A DNA stretch of 16,280 nt from CAYMLQ01 sp964390795 (GCA_964390795.1 CAYMLQ010000097.1:1-16280), one strand, 5' to 3'. Shown: positions 1 through 7,633, counted from the stretch's first letter. The notes: generated by a model from the letters alone, not told the origin. Numbers and translations: made by a program.

Positions 1-95
1 CCGGTCAGCGCTTATTCTGCTGCCCGTGGTGAATCCTATGGGATGCTAGTGCTTTCACCTTTATCTTTTCCCATTATCTGTCAAAGGAAGATTGA

Positions 96-123
96 ACTTC
101 CACACTTCATGAAGTGTGGAAGT
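96..123. repeat. Perfect 28-bp palindrome
   Basis: The half-site ACTTCCACACTTCA is followed immediately by its exact reverse complement TGAAGTGTGGAAGT, with no spacer. Symmetry stops at position 95/124 (A opposite A). It could form a cruciform in DNA, or a hairpin in RNA once a few central bases open. No T-run follows on either strand, so an intrinsic terminator is not favoured. A dispersed palindromic repeat or a binding site for a dimeric regulator are alternatives. Confidence 0.85.
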
Positions 124-301
124 AACGTGCCCGAATACCGTAATGGGAGGCGTGCAGGAGATCGTCTTCGTACTGGCGAACGACACGCGAGGAGAAGGAC
201 GCCACGGCATCAGGATCCCGAACAACGAGGCGCCGTCATGTGACAGGCGGCGGGGTCAACGTGCAGCCATTCTATTTTTGGAATCTCTGTTCATTCGTAT
301 C

Positions 302-370
302 CGCGCCCGGAGGTCGCGGGCCACCTTGCGCGGCGCGTCTTTCAGGGGTGGAGCGCGACCTCCGGGAGCG
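302..370. repeat. Long GC-rich inverted repeat
   Basis: The left arm CGCGCCCGGAGGTCGCG (302-318) and right arm CGCGACCTCCGGGAGCG (354-370) are complementary with one mismatch over 17 positions, around a 35-base loop. Inside the loop CCACC (321-325) can also pair with GGTGG (347-351), lengthening the stem. It lies about 95 bases beyond the stop of the minus-strand cysteine desulfurase. It may act as a transcript-end or mRNA-stabilising structure, or be a copy of a dispersed repeat; there is no adjacent T-tract. Confidence 0.7.
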
Positions 371-464
371 CCCTGCGCATGATTTCGCGCCTGTTTGCGA
401 ACGGAACAGTCAAAATTAGAAGGGCTGGGGCAACGTGTGCTTATTTGCCTGCCGATCGTCTCAG

Positions 465-1598
465 TCAGTTTCTCAACTGCGGGATGAGGTCGGACAGAAC
501 GGCGATCACGCGGTCGATCTCGGCTTCCGTGTTGGCGCGTCCCAGAGAGAAACGGAGCGAGGCGAGGGCCAGCTCGGGTGGCAGGCCCATGGCGGTCAGG
601 ACGTATGGCGGCTGGCGGTTGGCGGTGGAGCAGGCCGAGGTGGTCGCAGCAGCGATGTCCGCAATGTCGAGGTTCATGACCGCGGTCACGGCGTCGATGC
701 CGGGGAAGGAGACGTTCAGCGTGTTGGGGACGCGCGGCGCGAGGCCGCCGTTGAAGCGCGCGTCCGGGAAGGCCGCGAGCAGGCCGGCTTGCAGGCGGTC
801 GCGCAGGGCGGCGATGCGGGCGGCGTCCTGAGCCAGGGTGCGCGCCGCGAGCTGCGCGGCCGCGCCGAGCCCGGCGATGCCCGGCAGGTTTTCGGTGCCC
901 GCGCGCAGGCTGCGCTCCTGCGAGCCGCCGAAGAGCAGCGGCGCGAGCGCGGCGGCGTCGCGGAAGACGAGTGCGCCGACGCCTTTCGGCCCGTAGAACT
1001 TGTGCGCGGAGAGCGTTAGGAAATCCACCCCAAGCGCCTCGAAATCGACGGGGATGCGGCCGACCGCCTGAACCGCGTCGGTGTGAACGGGGATGCGGCG
1101 CGGCCGAGCGAGGTTGACGATCTCGCGGATTGGCTGAAGCACCCCCGTGTCGTTGTTGGCCAGCATAACCGAGATAAGCGCGGTATCGGGGCGGATCGCG
1201 GCTGCCACGGCCTGCGGGTCAACGCGGCCCTCCACGTCTACGCCGATGCGCGAAACTCCCCAGCCGAGGGATTCCAGCACGTGAGCGGGCTCCAGCACGC
1301 AGGGGTGCTCGATGGCGCTGACGATCAGGTGCCGCGGTTGGGTGGCCGCCCTAAAAAGCGGACCCAGCAGAAGCTGGTTGGCCGCCTCGGTCGCGCCGCT
1401 GGTGAAGAGGATATTGGAGGGAGGCGCGTGGAGCAGGGCGGCACAGGCGCGGCGCGCGGCTTCGCGTGCGGCGCGGGCCTCCTGACCGCAGGCGTGCAGG
1501 CTGGACGGGTTGCCCCACGCGCGGGCGAGGCAAGCGGCCATCGCCTCCACCACCTCGGGTGCGGGCGGCGTGGTCGCGTTATGGTCGAGATAGATCAT
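465..1598 (-). CDS. Cysteine desulfurase, NifS/IscS family
   Basis: PLP-dependent class V aminotransferase-fold enzyme that takes sulfur from L-cysteine, giving alanine and an enzyme-bound persulfide for Fe-S clusters or thio-modification; cytoplasmic. The 377-aa length is normal for the family. The N-terminus MIYLDHNATTPPAP is typical of NifS/IscS proteins, so I start at the ATG at 1598 rather than the GTG six bases upstream. Expected residues are present: His98 (stacks on PLP), Asp174 and Gln177 in HTDAVQ, the Schiff-base Lys200 in SAHKFYGPKG, and persulfide Cys323 in TTSACSTAN. The gene starts 7 bases after the M24 peptidase stop with no clear ribosome binding site, suggesting translational coupling as the last gene of a three-gene minus-strand operon. 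No Fe-S scaffold or tRNA-thiolation gene is adjacent, so the sulfur acceptor is unknown. Confidence 0.92.
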   Translation of the reverse strand: MIYLDHNATTPPAPEVVEAMAACLARAWGNPSSLHACGQEARAAREAARRACAALLHAPPSNILFTSGATEAANQLLLGPLFRAATQPRHLIVSAIEHPCVLEPAHVLESLGWGVSRIGVDVEGRVDPQAVAAAIRPDTALISVMLANNDTGVLQPIREIVNLARPRRIPVHTDAVQAVGRIPVDFEALGVDFLTLSAHKFYGPKGVGALVFRDAAALAPLLFGGSQERSLRAGTENLPGIAGLGAAAQLAARTLAQDAARIAALRDRLQAGLLAAFPDARFNGGLAPRVPNTLNVSFPGIDAVTAVMNLDIADIAAATTSACSTANRQPPYVLTAMGLPPELALASLRFSLGRANTEAEIDRVIAVLSDLIPQLRN

Positions 1599-1605
1599 GA
1601 ACACG

Positions 1606-2787
1606 TCACAAGGTCTGCAGCGCCGGATCGCAGGGCGTGAGGATCTCCATGCCCGAGGGGGTCACGAGGAAGGTGTCCTCTACGCCGACCGCGCCGGTGC
1701 CGGGGATCACGAACTTGGGCTCGAGCGCAATGCACATGCCAGTTTCGAGAACGTCCTTGGAACGCGCGCCGAGCACGGGCTGCTCATTGATGACGAGTCC
1801 CGTTCCGTGGCCGACAAACTTGGCCTTCTGCGCGCCGCCCATGAAAAAGTCGGCGAGGCCCGCGTCATCGGCCATCTTGAGCGCCAACGCGTAGAGGTCC
1901 TCGCAGCGCGCGCCGGGCTTGCCAGCCGCCGCGAGGGCGTTGCGGATGTCGATCGATACCGCGTGCGCCTCGACCGCCTTGGGCGCGAGTTTCCCGATCC
2001 CGAAGGTGCGCGTGCAGTCGGTGAGGTAGCCGTAGAAATTGCCGGCGATGTCCACCATGACCGCCATGCCCTCTTTCAGTGCGATGCCGCTCTGGCCCAC
2101 GGGCAGCGAGGGGTGCAGCCCGGCGCCGCCGAGCGCGAAATCGTAGGGCGAGACCGCGCCGCCGTTGTCGCCCGCGAGAATCGTGCCCATGAAGCCCTCC
2201 ATGCTGCCGCCTGCGATGCGGAAGAGGCCGAGGTTGCCGGCCTGGAGCATGAGTCGGAACATCTCGATCGACCAGGCCTGATCGGTCATGCCCGGCTCGT
2301 ACACCGAGGCGTAACGGGCGATCACGTCGGCGTGGCGGCTGCCGGTCTTCTTCATGATCCGGATCTCATAGGGCGTCTTGATCGCGCGGCACTGGCGCAG
2401 CAGGCCCGAGCCGTTCGACGCCGCCGCGTCGGCGAAGACAGAGCCGAGCCGCGTGTACTCGCTGAAGGTCAGATCGTCGCCTTCCAGAAGCAGCGTCTGG
2501 GGCAGCGCCACGCCTGCGTCGCGCAGGATCTCGGCGATCTGTTCCGGCTTGCGGATCTCGACGACGTTCGGGCCGGTCAGTCCGCAGGGACGCCGCACGA
2601 AGAACCACGGCGCGCCCTCGGCGGGCACGTAGACAGAGCCCATGAAGATGCGGCCTGTGAGATAGAGGAGGTTCACGTTGGTGCTGACCACCAGCGCGTC
2701 CGCGCCGCTCTGCCGCACGCGTGCTTGCAGGAGTGCCCAGCGCAGTTTCAGATCATCGGTCAATTCAGAGGGGTATCCGGTAAACAT
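1606..2787 (-). CDS. M24 family metallopeptidase (Xaa-Pro aminopeptidase-like)
   Basis: 393-aa protein of the pita-bread metallopeptidase family, related to Xaa-Pro aminopeptidases and prolidases that hydrolyse the bond before proline in peptides; probably cytoplasmic, as no signal peptide is seen. Residues 1 to about 140 resemble the creatinase-type N-terminal domain (STNVNLLYLTG); the rest is the catalytic domain. The five metal ligands are visible: Asp246 (VDIAGNFYG), Asp257 (LTDCTRTFG), His327 (GHGTGL), Glu356 (ALEPKF) and Glu370 (GVEDTF). The frame stays open further upstream inside the ATPase gene, but homology-like sequence begins near the ATG at 2787, 16 bases after the ATPase stop. 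An in-frame GTG at 2811 is an alternative that would overlap that stop. No strong ribosome binding site precedes either. Exact substrate (dipeptide or longer peptide) cannot be told. Confidence 0.9.
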   Translation of the reverse strand: MFTGYPSELTDDLKLRWALLQARVRQSGADALVVSTNVNLLYLTGRIFMGSVYVPAEGAPWFFVRRPCGLTGPNVVEIRKPEQIAEILRDAGVALPQTLLLEGDDLTFSEYTRLGSVFADAAASNGSGLLRQCRAIKTPYEIRIMKKTGSRHADVIARYASVYEPGMTDQAWSIEMFRLMLQAGNLGLFRIAGGSMEGFMGTILAGDNGGAVSPYDFALGGAGLHPSLPVGQSGIALKEGMAVMVDIAGNFYGYLTDCTRTFGIGKLAPKAVEAHAVSIDIRNALAAAGKPGARCEDLYALALKMADDAGLADFFMGGAQKAKFVGHGTGLVINEQPVLGARSKDVLETGMCIALEPKFVIPGTGAVGVEDTFLVTPSGMEILTPCDPALQTL

Positions 2788-2803
2788 AAAGAAGGGCTTT
2801 GTA

Positions 2804-4357
2804 TTAGGCACCGACGACGTGGATGGTGCGTCCGTCGCGCGAGACGGTGTGCCAGGTGATGCGCTCGTCCCAGGTCCGCTCCGGGCGGCGGTCGAAGAGC
2901 ACCAGCCAGCCCTCCTTCGCGCCACAGACGTCCATATACGCGCCAAGTTGTGTGAGACCGTCGGCCTCGGACTTGTCCGAGTACCGCAGCTTCAGCTCGA
3001 CCGGGTAGCTGTGCGGCCCCAGGTGGACGCACAGGTCGAGTCGCTTGCGCCCGAGCGCAAACTCGCGGTCGATGTGCGCCCCGCCGTTGACCACGCGCTG
3101 CAGAAACGCCATCAGGATCAGGTGCGGCGCGGCCTCGCGGTAGTCGTACTTGTCCACCCAGACATCGGCGTTTTCGCGCCAGAACTCCTGGAAGCCCCGC
3201 AGCAGGCCGTTCATGTCGAGCCGGCCGTCGGCGATCCAGCGGTTGGCGAGCGCAGCGGGCAGGTTCTCCTGTGACGTGTAACTGAGCGTGCGGGCGATGA
3301 CCTCCCGGTAGATCGGGTTCGCGGCTTCCCAGACCTTGCGGTCGCGCCGCAGCAGGCCCAGATCGAGCACGTAGCGCGCGTCGTCGGAGTCCAACTCCAC
3401 GGCCAAGCCTTCGCCCGTGAGCACCGGCTCGACGATCCGCCGCACGCGCTCCTCACGCAGTCGCTCGACTAAGCTGTCAAGGTGCGTGTCGCGCCGCAGG
3501 ATCAGCCGCTCCGCCGCCTCGTCGAACAGGCCGGCTGTGACGGACTTGGCGTAGTCCCTGCCGAGGATCTCGTCAACCACCTCGTGCGCCAGGGCGTTGA
3601 CCAGCCACGGCTGGCCCTGGCTCCAGTGGAAGGCGCGGGCGACGGCCTCGGGCGGGAAGACCTGACCCGTGTCGGCGGTGTGCTGGGCGTAGAGCGCGCC
3701 GACCTCAGACTCCGTGAAGTTGGCCAGCGTCAGCGACTTGGCGGCGATGTTGAAGGGGCTGGCCGAGCCGAGGGTGGTGCCGCCGGGCCGGATCTGCGCC
3801 TTGTAATCCCGGATGTCTCGCATCCCCACCAGCGCCACCGAGCTGGGGAACGGCTGGCCTCCCGCGCGGTTGACATAGCCGTCGCGCAACTGCCGCAGGA
3901 AGGTGATGAGCGTCCCTTCGGCCAGGCAGTCCACCTCGTCGAGCAGCAGCACCAGCGGCCTGTCCAAGGCCGCGCTGAGGCGTCGTAACAGCGCCTTGAG
4001 TACGTTGGTGTAGTCGGCATAATCCGAATCGGCGGCCAACACCGCCGTGTTGACCGAAGGCCAGGCATGGAGGGCGTCGAGCACGCAACGTGCGATGGCG
4101 GGTAACCCGTCTTTCGGATCGGTCACGCCCTGAAGCGACTCCAGGGAGCAATACAGCGCCCGGTACTTCCCGCCCGCCTCCAGCGTGCGGCACAGGTCGA
4201 GCAGCAGCGTCGTCTTGCCGCTCTGGCGCGCAGCGTGGATCACAAAGTACTGGCGGCGCTCGATCAACTCGGCCACCTCGCGCAGGCGGTCGGCGGAAGA
4301 GAGCACGTAATGTTCGCCCGGCGTGCAGGGGCCGGCGGTGTTGAAGAAGCGACTCAT
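2804..4357 (-). CDS. AAA-family ATPase with C-terminal PD-(D/E)XK nuclease-like domain
   Basis: 517-aa cytoplasmic protein of the poorly characterised family of stand-alone AAA ATPases joined to a nuclease-like domain. Residues 35-215 form the ATPase: Walker A HAARQSGKTT (41-50; Lys48, with Ala42 in place of the usual first Gly) and Walker B LVLLLDEVD (135-143; Asp140, Glu141). Residues 215-400 are probably a helical and winged-helix-like region. The C-terminus has a PD-(D/E)XK signature: LGRKRLDL (435-442; Asp441) followed by PVELKL (452-457; Glu454, Lys456) and Gln470. The signature fits a restriction-endonuclease fold, but nuclease activity is unproven. It is the promoter-proximal gene of the minus-strand operon with the M24 peptidase and cysteine desulfurase. 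The ATG at 4357 has no Shine-Dalgarno sequence and lies six bases from a -10-like hexamer. Functions proposed for relatives include mobile-element, defence or housekeeping roles; none can be chosen here. Confidence 0.85.
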   Translation of the reverse strand: MSRFFNTAGPCTPGEHYVLSSADRLREVAELIERRQYFVIHAARQSGKTTLLLDLCRTLEAGGKYRALYCSLESLQGVTDPKDGLPAIARCVLDALHAWPSVNTAVLAADSDYADYTNVLKALLRRLSAALDRPLVLLLDEVDCLAEGTLITFLRQLRDGYVNRAGGQPFPSSVALVGMRDIRDYKAQIRPGGTTLGSASPFNIAAKSLTLANFTESEVGALYAQHTADTGQVFPPEAVARAFHWSQGQPWLVNALAHEVVDEILGRDYAKSVTAGLFDEAAERLILRRDTHLDSLVERLREERVRRIVEPVLTGEGLAVELDSDDARYVLDLGLLRRDRKVWEAANPIYREVIARTLSYTSQENLPAALANRWIADGRLDMNGLLRGFQEFWRENADVWVDKYDYREAAPHLILMAFLQRVVNGGAHIDREFALGRKRLDLCVHLGPHSYPVELKLRYSDKSEADGLTQLGAYMDVCGAKEGWLVLFDRRPERTWDERITWHTVSRDGRTIHVVGA

Positions 4358-4363
4358 GGAACG

Positions 4364-4392
4364 AGTATAACCCAGGCGCAGAAAACGCTCAA
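4364..4392 (-). promoter_or_regulatory. Sigma70-like promoter of the ATPase operon, probably leaderless
   Basis: Read on the minus strand, TTGAGC (4392-4387) is followed after 17 bases by TATACT (4369-4364). The ATPase ATG lies 6 bases downstream of the -10 hexamer, about where transcription should begin, and there is no Shine-Dalgarno sequence. This fits a leaderless mRNA. Hexamer match and spacing are good; the start site is inferred. Confidence 0.5.
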
Positions 4393-4419
4393 TCCCAAAC
4401 GCGGGCGGTTACTTCTTGA

Positions 4420-4448
4420 TTGCAGGATCACCAGCCGTGATTTATAGT
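4420..4448 (+). promoter_or_regulatory. Candidate promoter of the GH92/epimerase cluster
   Basis: TTGCAG (4420-4425) and TATAGT (4443-4448) are separated by 17 bases, leaving about 20 bases of leader before the GH92 ATG at 4475. The -10 matches consensus in five of six positions; the -35 is weak (first three bases only). It lies back-to-back with the ATPase promoter in a 117-base divergent spacer, so the two could share a regulator. Confidence 0.4.
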
Positions 4449-4474
4449 CTTTGGCTACGAAACCGTGGAGGCTT

Positions 4475-6718
4475 ATGCAAAAAAAAATGGTGTGTGCCGC
4501 GCTTGCGGCGCTGTGTGCGGGTGGGGCGCTGGCTAAGGAGCCGGTCGATTATGTGAACACGAAGATCGGTAACATCAGCCACATGCTGGTGCCGGTCTTC
4601 CCGGCGATCCAGCGGCCGAACGCCATGTTGCGAGTGACGCCGCCGAATGAGAGCTTTACGACGGATCGCATCAACGGCTTCTACCTCAACGTTCCGTCCC
4701 ACCGCCAGGGGCAGGTGTTCCAGATGATGCCCTTCAGCGGCGAGGCCGCCGCGCTGCGCCCGGTCTGGAGTTCGCGCTACGACCACTCGGTCGCCCTGCC
4801 TTATCGCTACTCCGTCTTTCTCGACGATTACGACGTGACGGTCAAGCTGGCGCCCGCGCGCAAGGCCGCGATCTACTCGGTGACCTTTGAAAACAGCAAG
4901 CCGCGCTTCGTCCTGCTCAAGCCCAAGCAGAAAGGCACGCTCAAAATCGAGGGTTCTGCGATCAGCGGCACGGACGACTACCACGGCGTCGCCACCTACG
5001 TCTATCTGGAGTTTGACTCGCCGCCCGTGCGCGTCGGCGCGTTTGAGGACGACACCGTCGACTTTGCCCGCAGCGAGACGCTCGACTCCAACAAGCCGGT
5101 GGTGGCGGAGTTCGGTCCGTCGGTCAAGACCGTGCGCATGCGCTACGGCATCTCGTACATCAGCGTCGAGCAGGCGCGGAAGAACCTGCAGGCGGAGATC
5201 AAGGATTTCGACCTGGAGCGCATCGCCAAGGGCGCGCGTGTCGAATGGAACGAGGCGCTCGGAAAGATCGCCGTCGAAGGCGGCACCGAGGACGAGAAGA
5301 CGGTCTTCTACACCGCGCTCTACCGCTGCCACGAGCGCATGGTCTGCATCTCCGAAGACGGGCGTTACTTCAGCGCATGGGACAAGCAGGTTCACGATGA
5401 CGAAGGCGTGCCGTTCTGGACCGACGACTGGAGCTGGGACACCTATCACGCGCTGCACCCGCTGCAAATTCTACTCAACCCCGGCGTACAGCACGAGAAG
5501 CTGGCGTCGTACATCCGCGCCTGCGAGCAGTCCGGCTGGATGCCGACCTTCCCGACCGTGTTCGGCGACGCGCACTGCATGAACGGCCACCATGCGGTCT
5601 CGCTCTTCATCGACGCCTGGCGCAAAGGCATCCGCAGCTTCGATCTCGACAAGGCCTTCGCGTGCATGAAGAAAACCATGCGCGAGGAAAGCATGATCCC
5701 GTGGTACCGCGGCAGCGTCACCGAGCTGGACCGCTTCTATTGGGACAAGGGCTACTTCCCGGCGCTCAAGCCCGGCGAGGCCGAGACGGTCAAGGAGGTC
5801 AAGCCCGGCGAAAAGCGGCAGGCGGTGGCGGTGACGCTCGCCGCCGCCTATGACGCGTGGTGCCTGTCGCAGATCGCCCAAGAACTCGGTCGTAAAGAAG
5901 ACGCGGCCTTCTTCCTCGGCCGCTCGTACGACTACCGCAACCTGTGGAAAAAGGAGACCGGCTTCTTTCATCCCAAAGACAAGGACGGCAACTGGATCAT
6001 GCCGTTCGACTACAAGTACTCCGGCGGTCAGGGCGCGCGCGACTATTATGACGAGAACAACGCCTGGACCTATATCTGGGAGGTCTACCACAACATCGAC
6101 GACCTGATCGCGCTCTTCGGCGGCCGGCAGGCGTTCACCGACAAGCTCGACTGGCTGTTTGAAGAGGGCATCGGCCGGCCGCGCTGGGAATTCTACAACG
6201 TGCTGCCCGACGCCACCGGCGGCGTCGGCATGTTCGTCATGGGTAACGAGCCGAGCCTCCACATCCCTTACCTCTACAACTTCGCGGGCCAGCCGTGGAA
6301 GACGCAGAAGCGCGTGCGCATGCTGATGGAGGCGTGGTTCCGCAACGACCTCATGGGCATCTGCGGCGACGAGGACGGCGGCGGACTGTCGGCCTTCGCG
6401 GTCTTCACGGCCATGGGCTTCTATCCGGTCACGTCCGGCGTGCCCGCCTACACCTTCGGCAGCCCGCTCTTCAGCAAGGTCACGCTGCGGTTGGACAACG
6501 GCAAGACCTTTGTGCTGGAGGCGCCCAAGGCCGACGCTGAGAACAAGTATATCCAGTCGGTCAAGGTGAACGGCAAGGTTTGGGACAAGACCTGGTTCTC
6601 GCACGAGGCGCTCGTCAGCGGCGGCCGCATCACGCTGGAGATGGGCGACCGCCCGAACAAAAGCTGGGGCACGGGCGCGGACGCCGCGCCCTTCTCGCAG
6701 GGGCCGCGCGCCAACTAA
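4475..6718 (+). CDS. Exported glycoside hydrolase family 92 protein, divergent
   Basis: 747-aa protein. GH92 enzymes are calcium-dependent, inverting exo-alpha-mannosidases that trim mannose from glycans or mannan; this one should act outside the cytoplasm. Residues 1-20 form a signal peptide (MQKKMVCAAL...GGALA) with likely cleavage before KEPVDY. About 25-250 is the beta-sandwich domain and 255-735 the (alpha/alpha)6 catalytic domain. Catalytic-domain hallmarks are present: YDENNAWTY (525-533; Glu527 aligns by pattern with the proposed general acid), GNEPSLHIPYLYN (590-602), GDEDGGGLSAF (631-641; acidic pair Asp632/Asp634) and AMGFYPV. The N-terminal half lacks the FSHxH-type motif seen in the second GH92 here, so specificity may differ. 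The ATG at 4475 follows GGAGG (4467-4471); a TTG at 4451 and an ATG at 4487 are alternatives. Nine consecutive A's (4479-4487) lie just after the start codon. The epimerase gene follows 12 bases downstream. Confidence 0.88.
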   Translation: MQKKMVCAALAALCAGGALAKEPVDYVNTKIGNISHMLVPVFPAIQRPNAMLRVTPPNESFTTDRINGFYLNVPSHRQGQVFQMMPFSGEAAALRPVWSSRYDHSVALPYRYSVFLDDYDVTVKLAPARKAAIYSVTFENSKPRFVLLKPKQKGTLKIEGSAISGTDDYHGVATYVYLEFDSPPVRVGAFEDDTVDFARSETLDSNKPVVAEFGPSVKTVRMRYGISYISVEQARKNLQAEIKDFDLERIAKGARVEWNEALGKIAVEGGTEDEKTVFYTALYRCHERMVCISEDGRYFSAWDKQVHDDEGVPFWTDDWSWDTYHALHPLQILLNPGVQHEKLASYIRACEQSGWMPTFPTVFGDAHCMNGHHAVSLFIDAWRKGIRSFDLDKAFACMKKTMREESMIPWYRGSVTELDRFYWDKGYFPALKPGEAETVKEVKPGEKRQAVAVTLAAAYDAWCLSQIAQELGRKEDAAFFLGRSYDYRNLWKKETGFFHPKDKDGNWIMPFDYKYSGGQGARDYYDENNAWTYIWEVYHNIDDLIALFGGRQAFTDKLDWLFEEGIGRPRWEFYNVLPDATGGVGMFVMGNEPSLHIPYLYNFAGQPWKTQKRVRMLMEAWFRNDLMGICGDEDGGGLSAFAVFTAMGFYPVTSGVPAYTFGSPLFSKVTLRLDNGKTFVLEAPKADAENKYIQSVKVNGKVWDKTWFSHEALVSGGRITLEMGDRPNKSWGTGADAAPFSQGPRAN

Positions 6719-6730
6719 AGAGGCACACCC

Positions 6731-7633
6731 ATGCGCATCCTCATCACAGGCGGAACGGGCTTTATCGGGCGTCCGCTCTGTGCGGCGCTCGCGTGCGCCG
6801 ATCACGAGGTGACGGTTCTGAGCCGCGAGCCCGCGACGGTGAGGGCGCGCTGCGGGCCCGGTGTCCGCGCGTTGGAGTCGCTGGACGTCTGGCGTTCGGA
6901 CTCGGTCTACGACGCCGTCATCAATCTGGCGGGCGCGCCGATCATCGACGCCCGCTGGAGTGGCGCCCGCAAGCGCGTGCTGCGCGACAGCCGCATCGGC
7001 CTGACCGAGGCGCTGGTGCGGCGGATCGCGGCGAACGCCCACCGGCCTGCGGTCCTGCTGAGCGGCTCGGCCGTGGGCTACTACGGCGACGGTGGAGCGG
7101 CGTCGCTCGACGAGTCGTCTCCGGCGGGCGGCGGCTTCGCGGCGCGGCTCTGCGCGGACTGGGAAGCCTCCGCCCAGCGTGCGGCCTCCTCCGGCATCCG
7201 GGTCTGCCTGCTGCGTACCGGTCTGGTGCTGCACCCTTCCGGGGGGCTTCTGGGAAACATGCTGACACCCTTCCGGCTGGGACTTGGCGGGCGGCTCGGG
7301 AGGGGCACGCAGTGGATGAGCTGGATCCATCTCGATGACTGGATCGCCCTCGCACTGCACCTGCTGGCCGACCCGAACGCCTCCGGCGCGTTCAATCTGA
7401 CGGCACCGGCGCCTGTGACCAACGGCGACTTCACCCGTACGCTCGGACGCGTGCTGCAGCGGCCCGCGCTCTTCCCCTTGCCTGCGCCGCTGTTGCGCGT
7501 GCTGCTGGGCGAGCGCGCGCAGATGCTGCTGTGCGGTCAGCGGGCCTTGCCGCGCAAGGCCGAAGCGCTGGGCTTCCGCTTCGCCTATCCAAGCCTCGAA
7601 CCCGCCTTGCGGTCGGGCCAAAGGAGCATTTAG
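6731..7633 (+). CDS. NAD(P)-dependent epimerase of the TIGR01777/SDR39U1 family
   Basis: 300-aa cytoplasmic extended short-chain dehydrogenase/reductase, same family as E. coli YfcH; reaction and substrate are not established for the family. The Rossmann dinucleotide motif GGTGFIG is at 7-13, NLAGAPI at 65-71, the active-site region SGSAVGYYGD at 111-120, and RTGLVL at 162-167. The C-terminal part from about 250 (PLPAPLLRVLLGERA...LGFRF) matches the DUF1731-type tail of this family, so the protein appears full length. AAGAGG (6718-6723) lies seven bases before the ATG, and the gap to the upstream GH92 is 12 bases, so the two are almost certainly co-transcribed. Location between two GH92 genes might suggest sugar metabolism, but these epimerases occur in many contexts and the link may be incidental. 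Confidence 0.88.
   Translation: MRILITGGTGFIGRPLCAALACADHEVTVLSREPATVRARCGPGVRALESLDVWRSDSVYDAVINLAGAPIIDARWSGARKRVLRDSRIGLTEALVRRIAANAHRPAVLLSGSAVGYYGDGGAASLDESSPAGGGFAARLCADWEASAQRAASSGIRVCLLRTGLVLHPSGGLLGNMLTPFRLGLGGRLGRGTQWMSWIHLDDWIALALHLLADPNASGAFNLTAPAPVTNGDFTRTLGRVLQRPALFPLPAPLLRVLLGERAQMLLCGQRALPRKAEALGFRFAYPSLEPALRSGQRSI

Larger units (their letters stand above)
1..464. other. Left-end region without a convincing gene
   Basis: No open reading frame here has a credible start, ribosome binding site and recognisable product. The stretch contains a perfect 28-bp palindrome (96-123), a GC-rich inverted repeat (302-370), and a short interval (143-247) whose third codon positions are mostly G or C in one plus-strand frame, which might be a decayed gene fragment. 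The cysteine desulfurase gene reads into it from the right and ends at 465, so part of the region is probably its 3' flank. The first 95 bases show nothing I can interpret. Confidence 0.6.

Noticed and set aside
465..4357. A DNA phosphorothioation (Dnd-like) system, because a NifS/DndA-type desulfurase lies near an ATPase with a nuclease-like domain
   Set aside because: None of the other Dnd genes (DndB, C, D, E) is present, the desulfurase looks like ordinary NifS/IscS, and the middle gene is a peptidase.
4451..4474. Longer start of the first GH92 at a TTG codon (4451)
   Set aside because: It would add eight residues before the signal peptide, while the ATG at 4475 has GGAGG just upstream.
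5471..7621. A 716-codon open frame on the minus strand opposite the first GH92 and the epimerase
   Set aside because: Its product is rich in Arg, Ala and Val with no recognisable domain, as expected for the shadow of high-GC genes; the plus-strand genes are clear.
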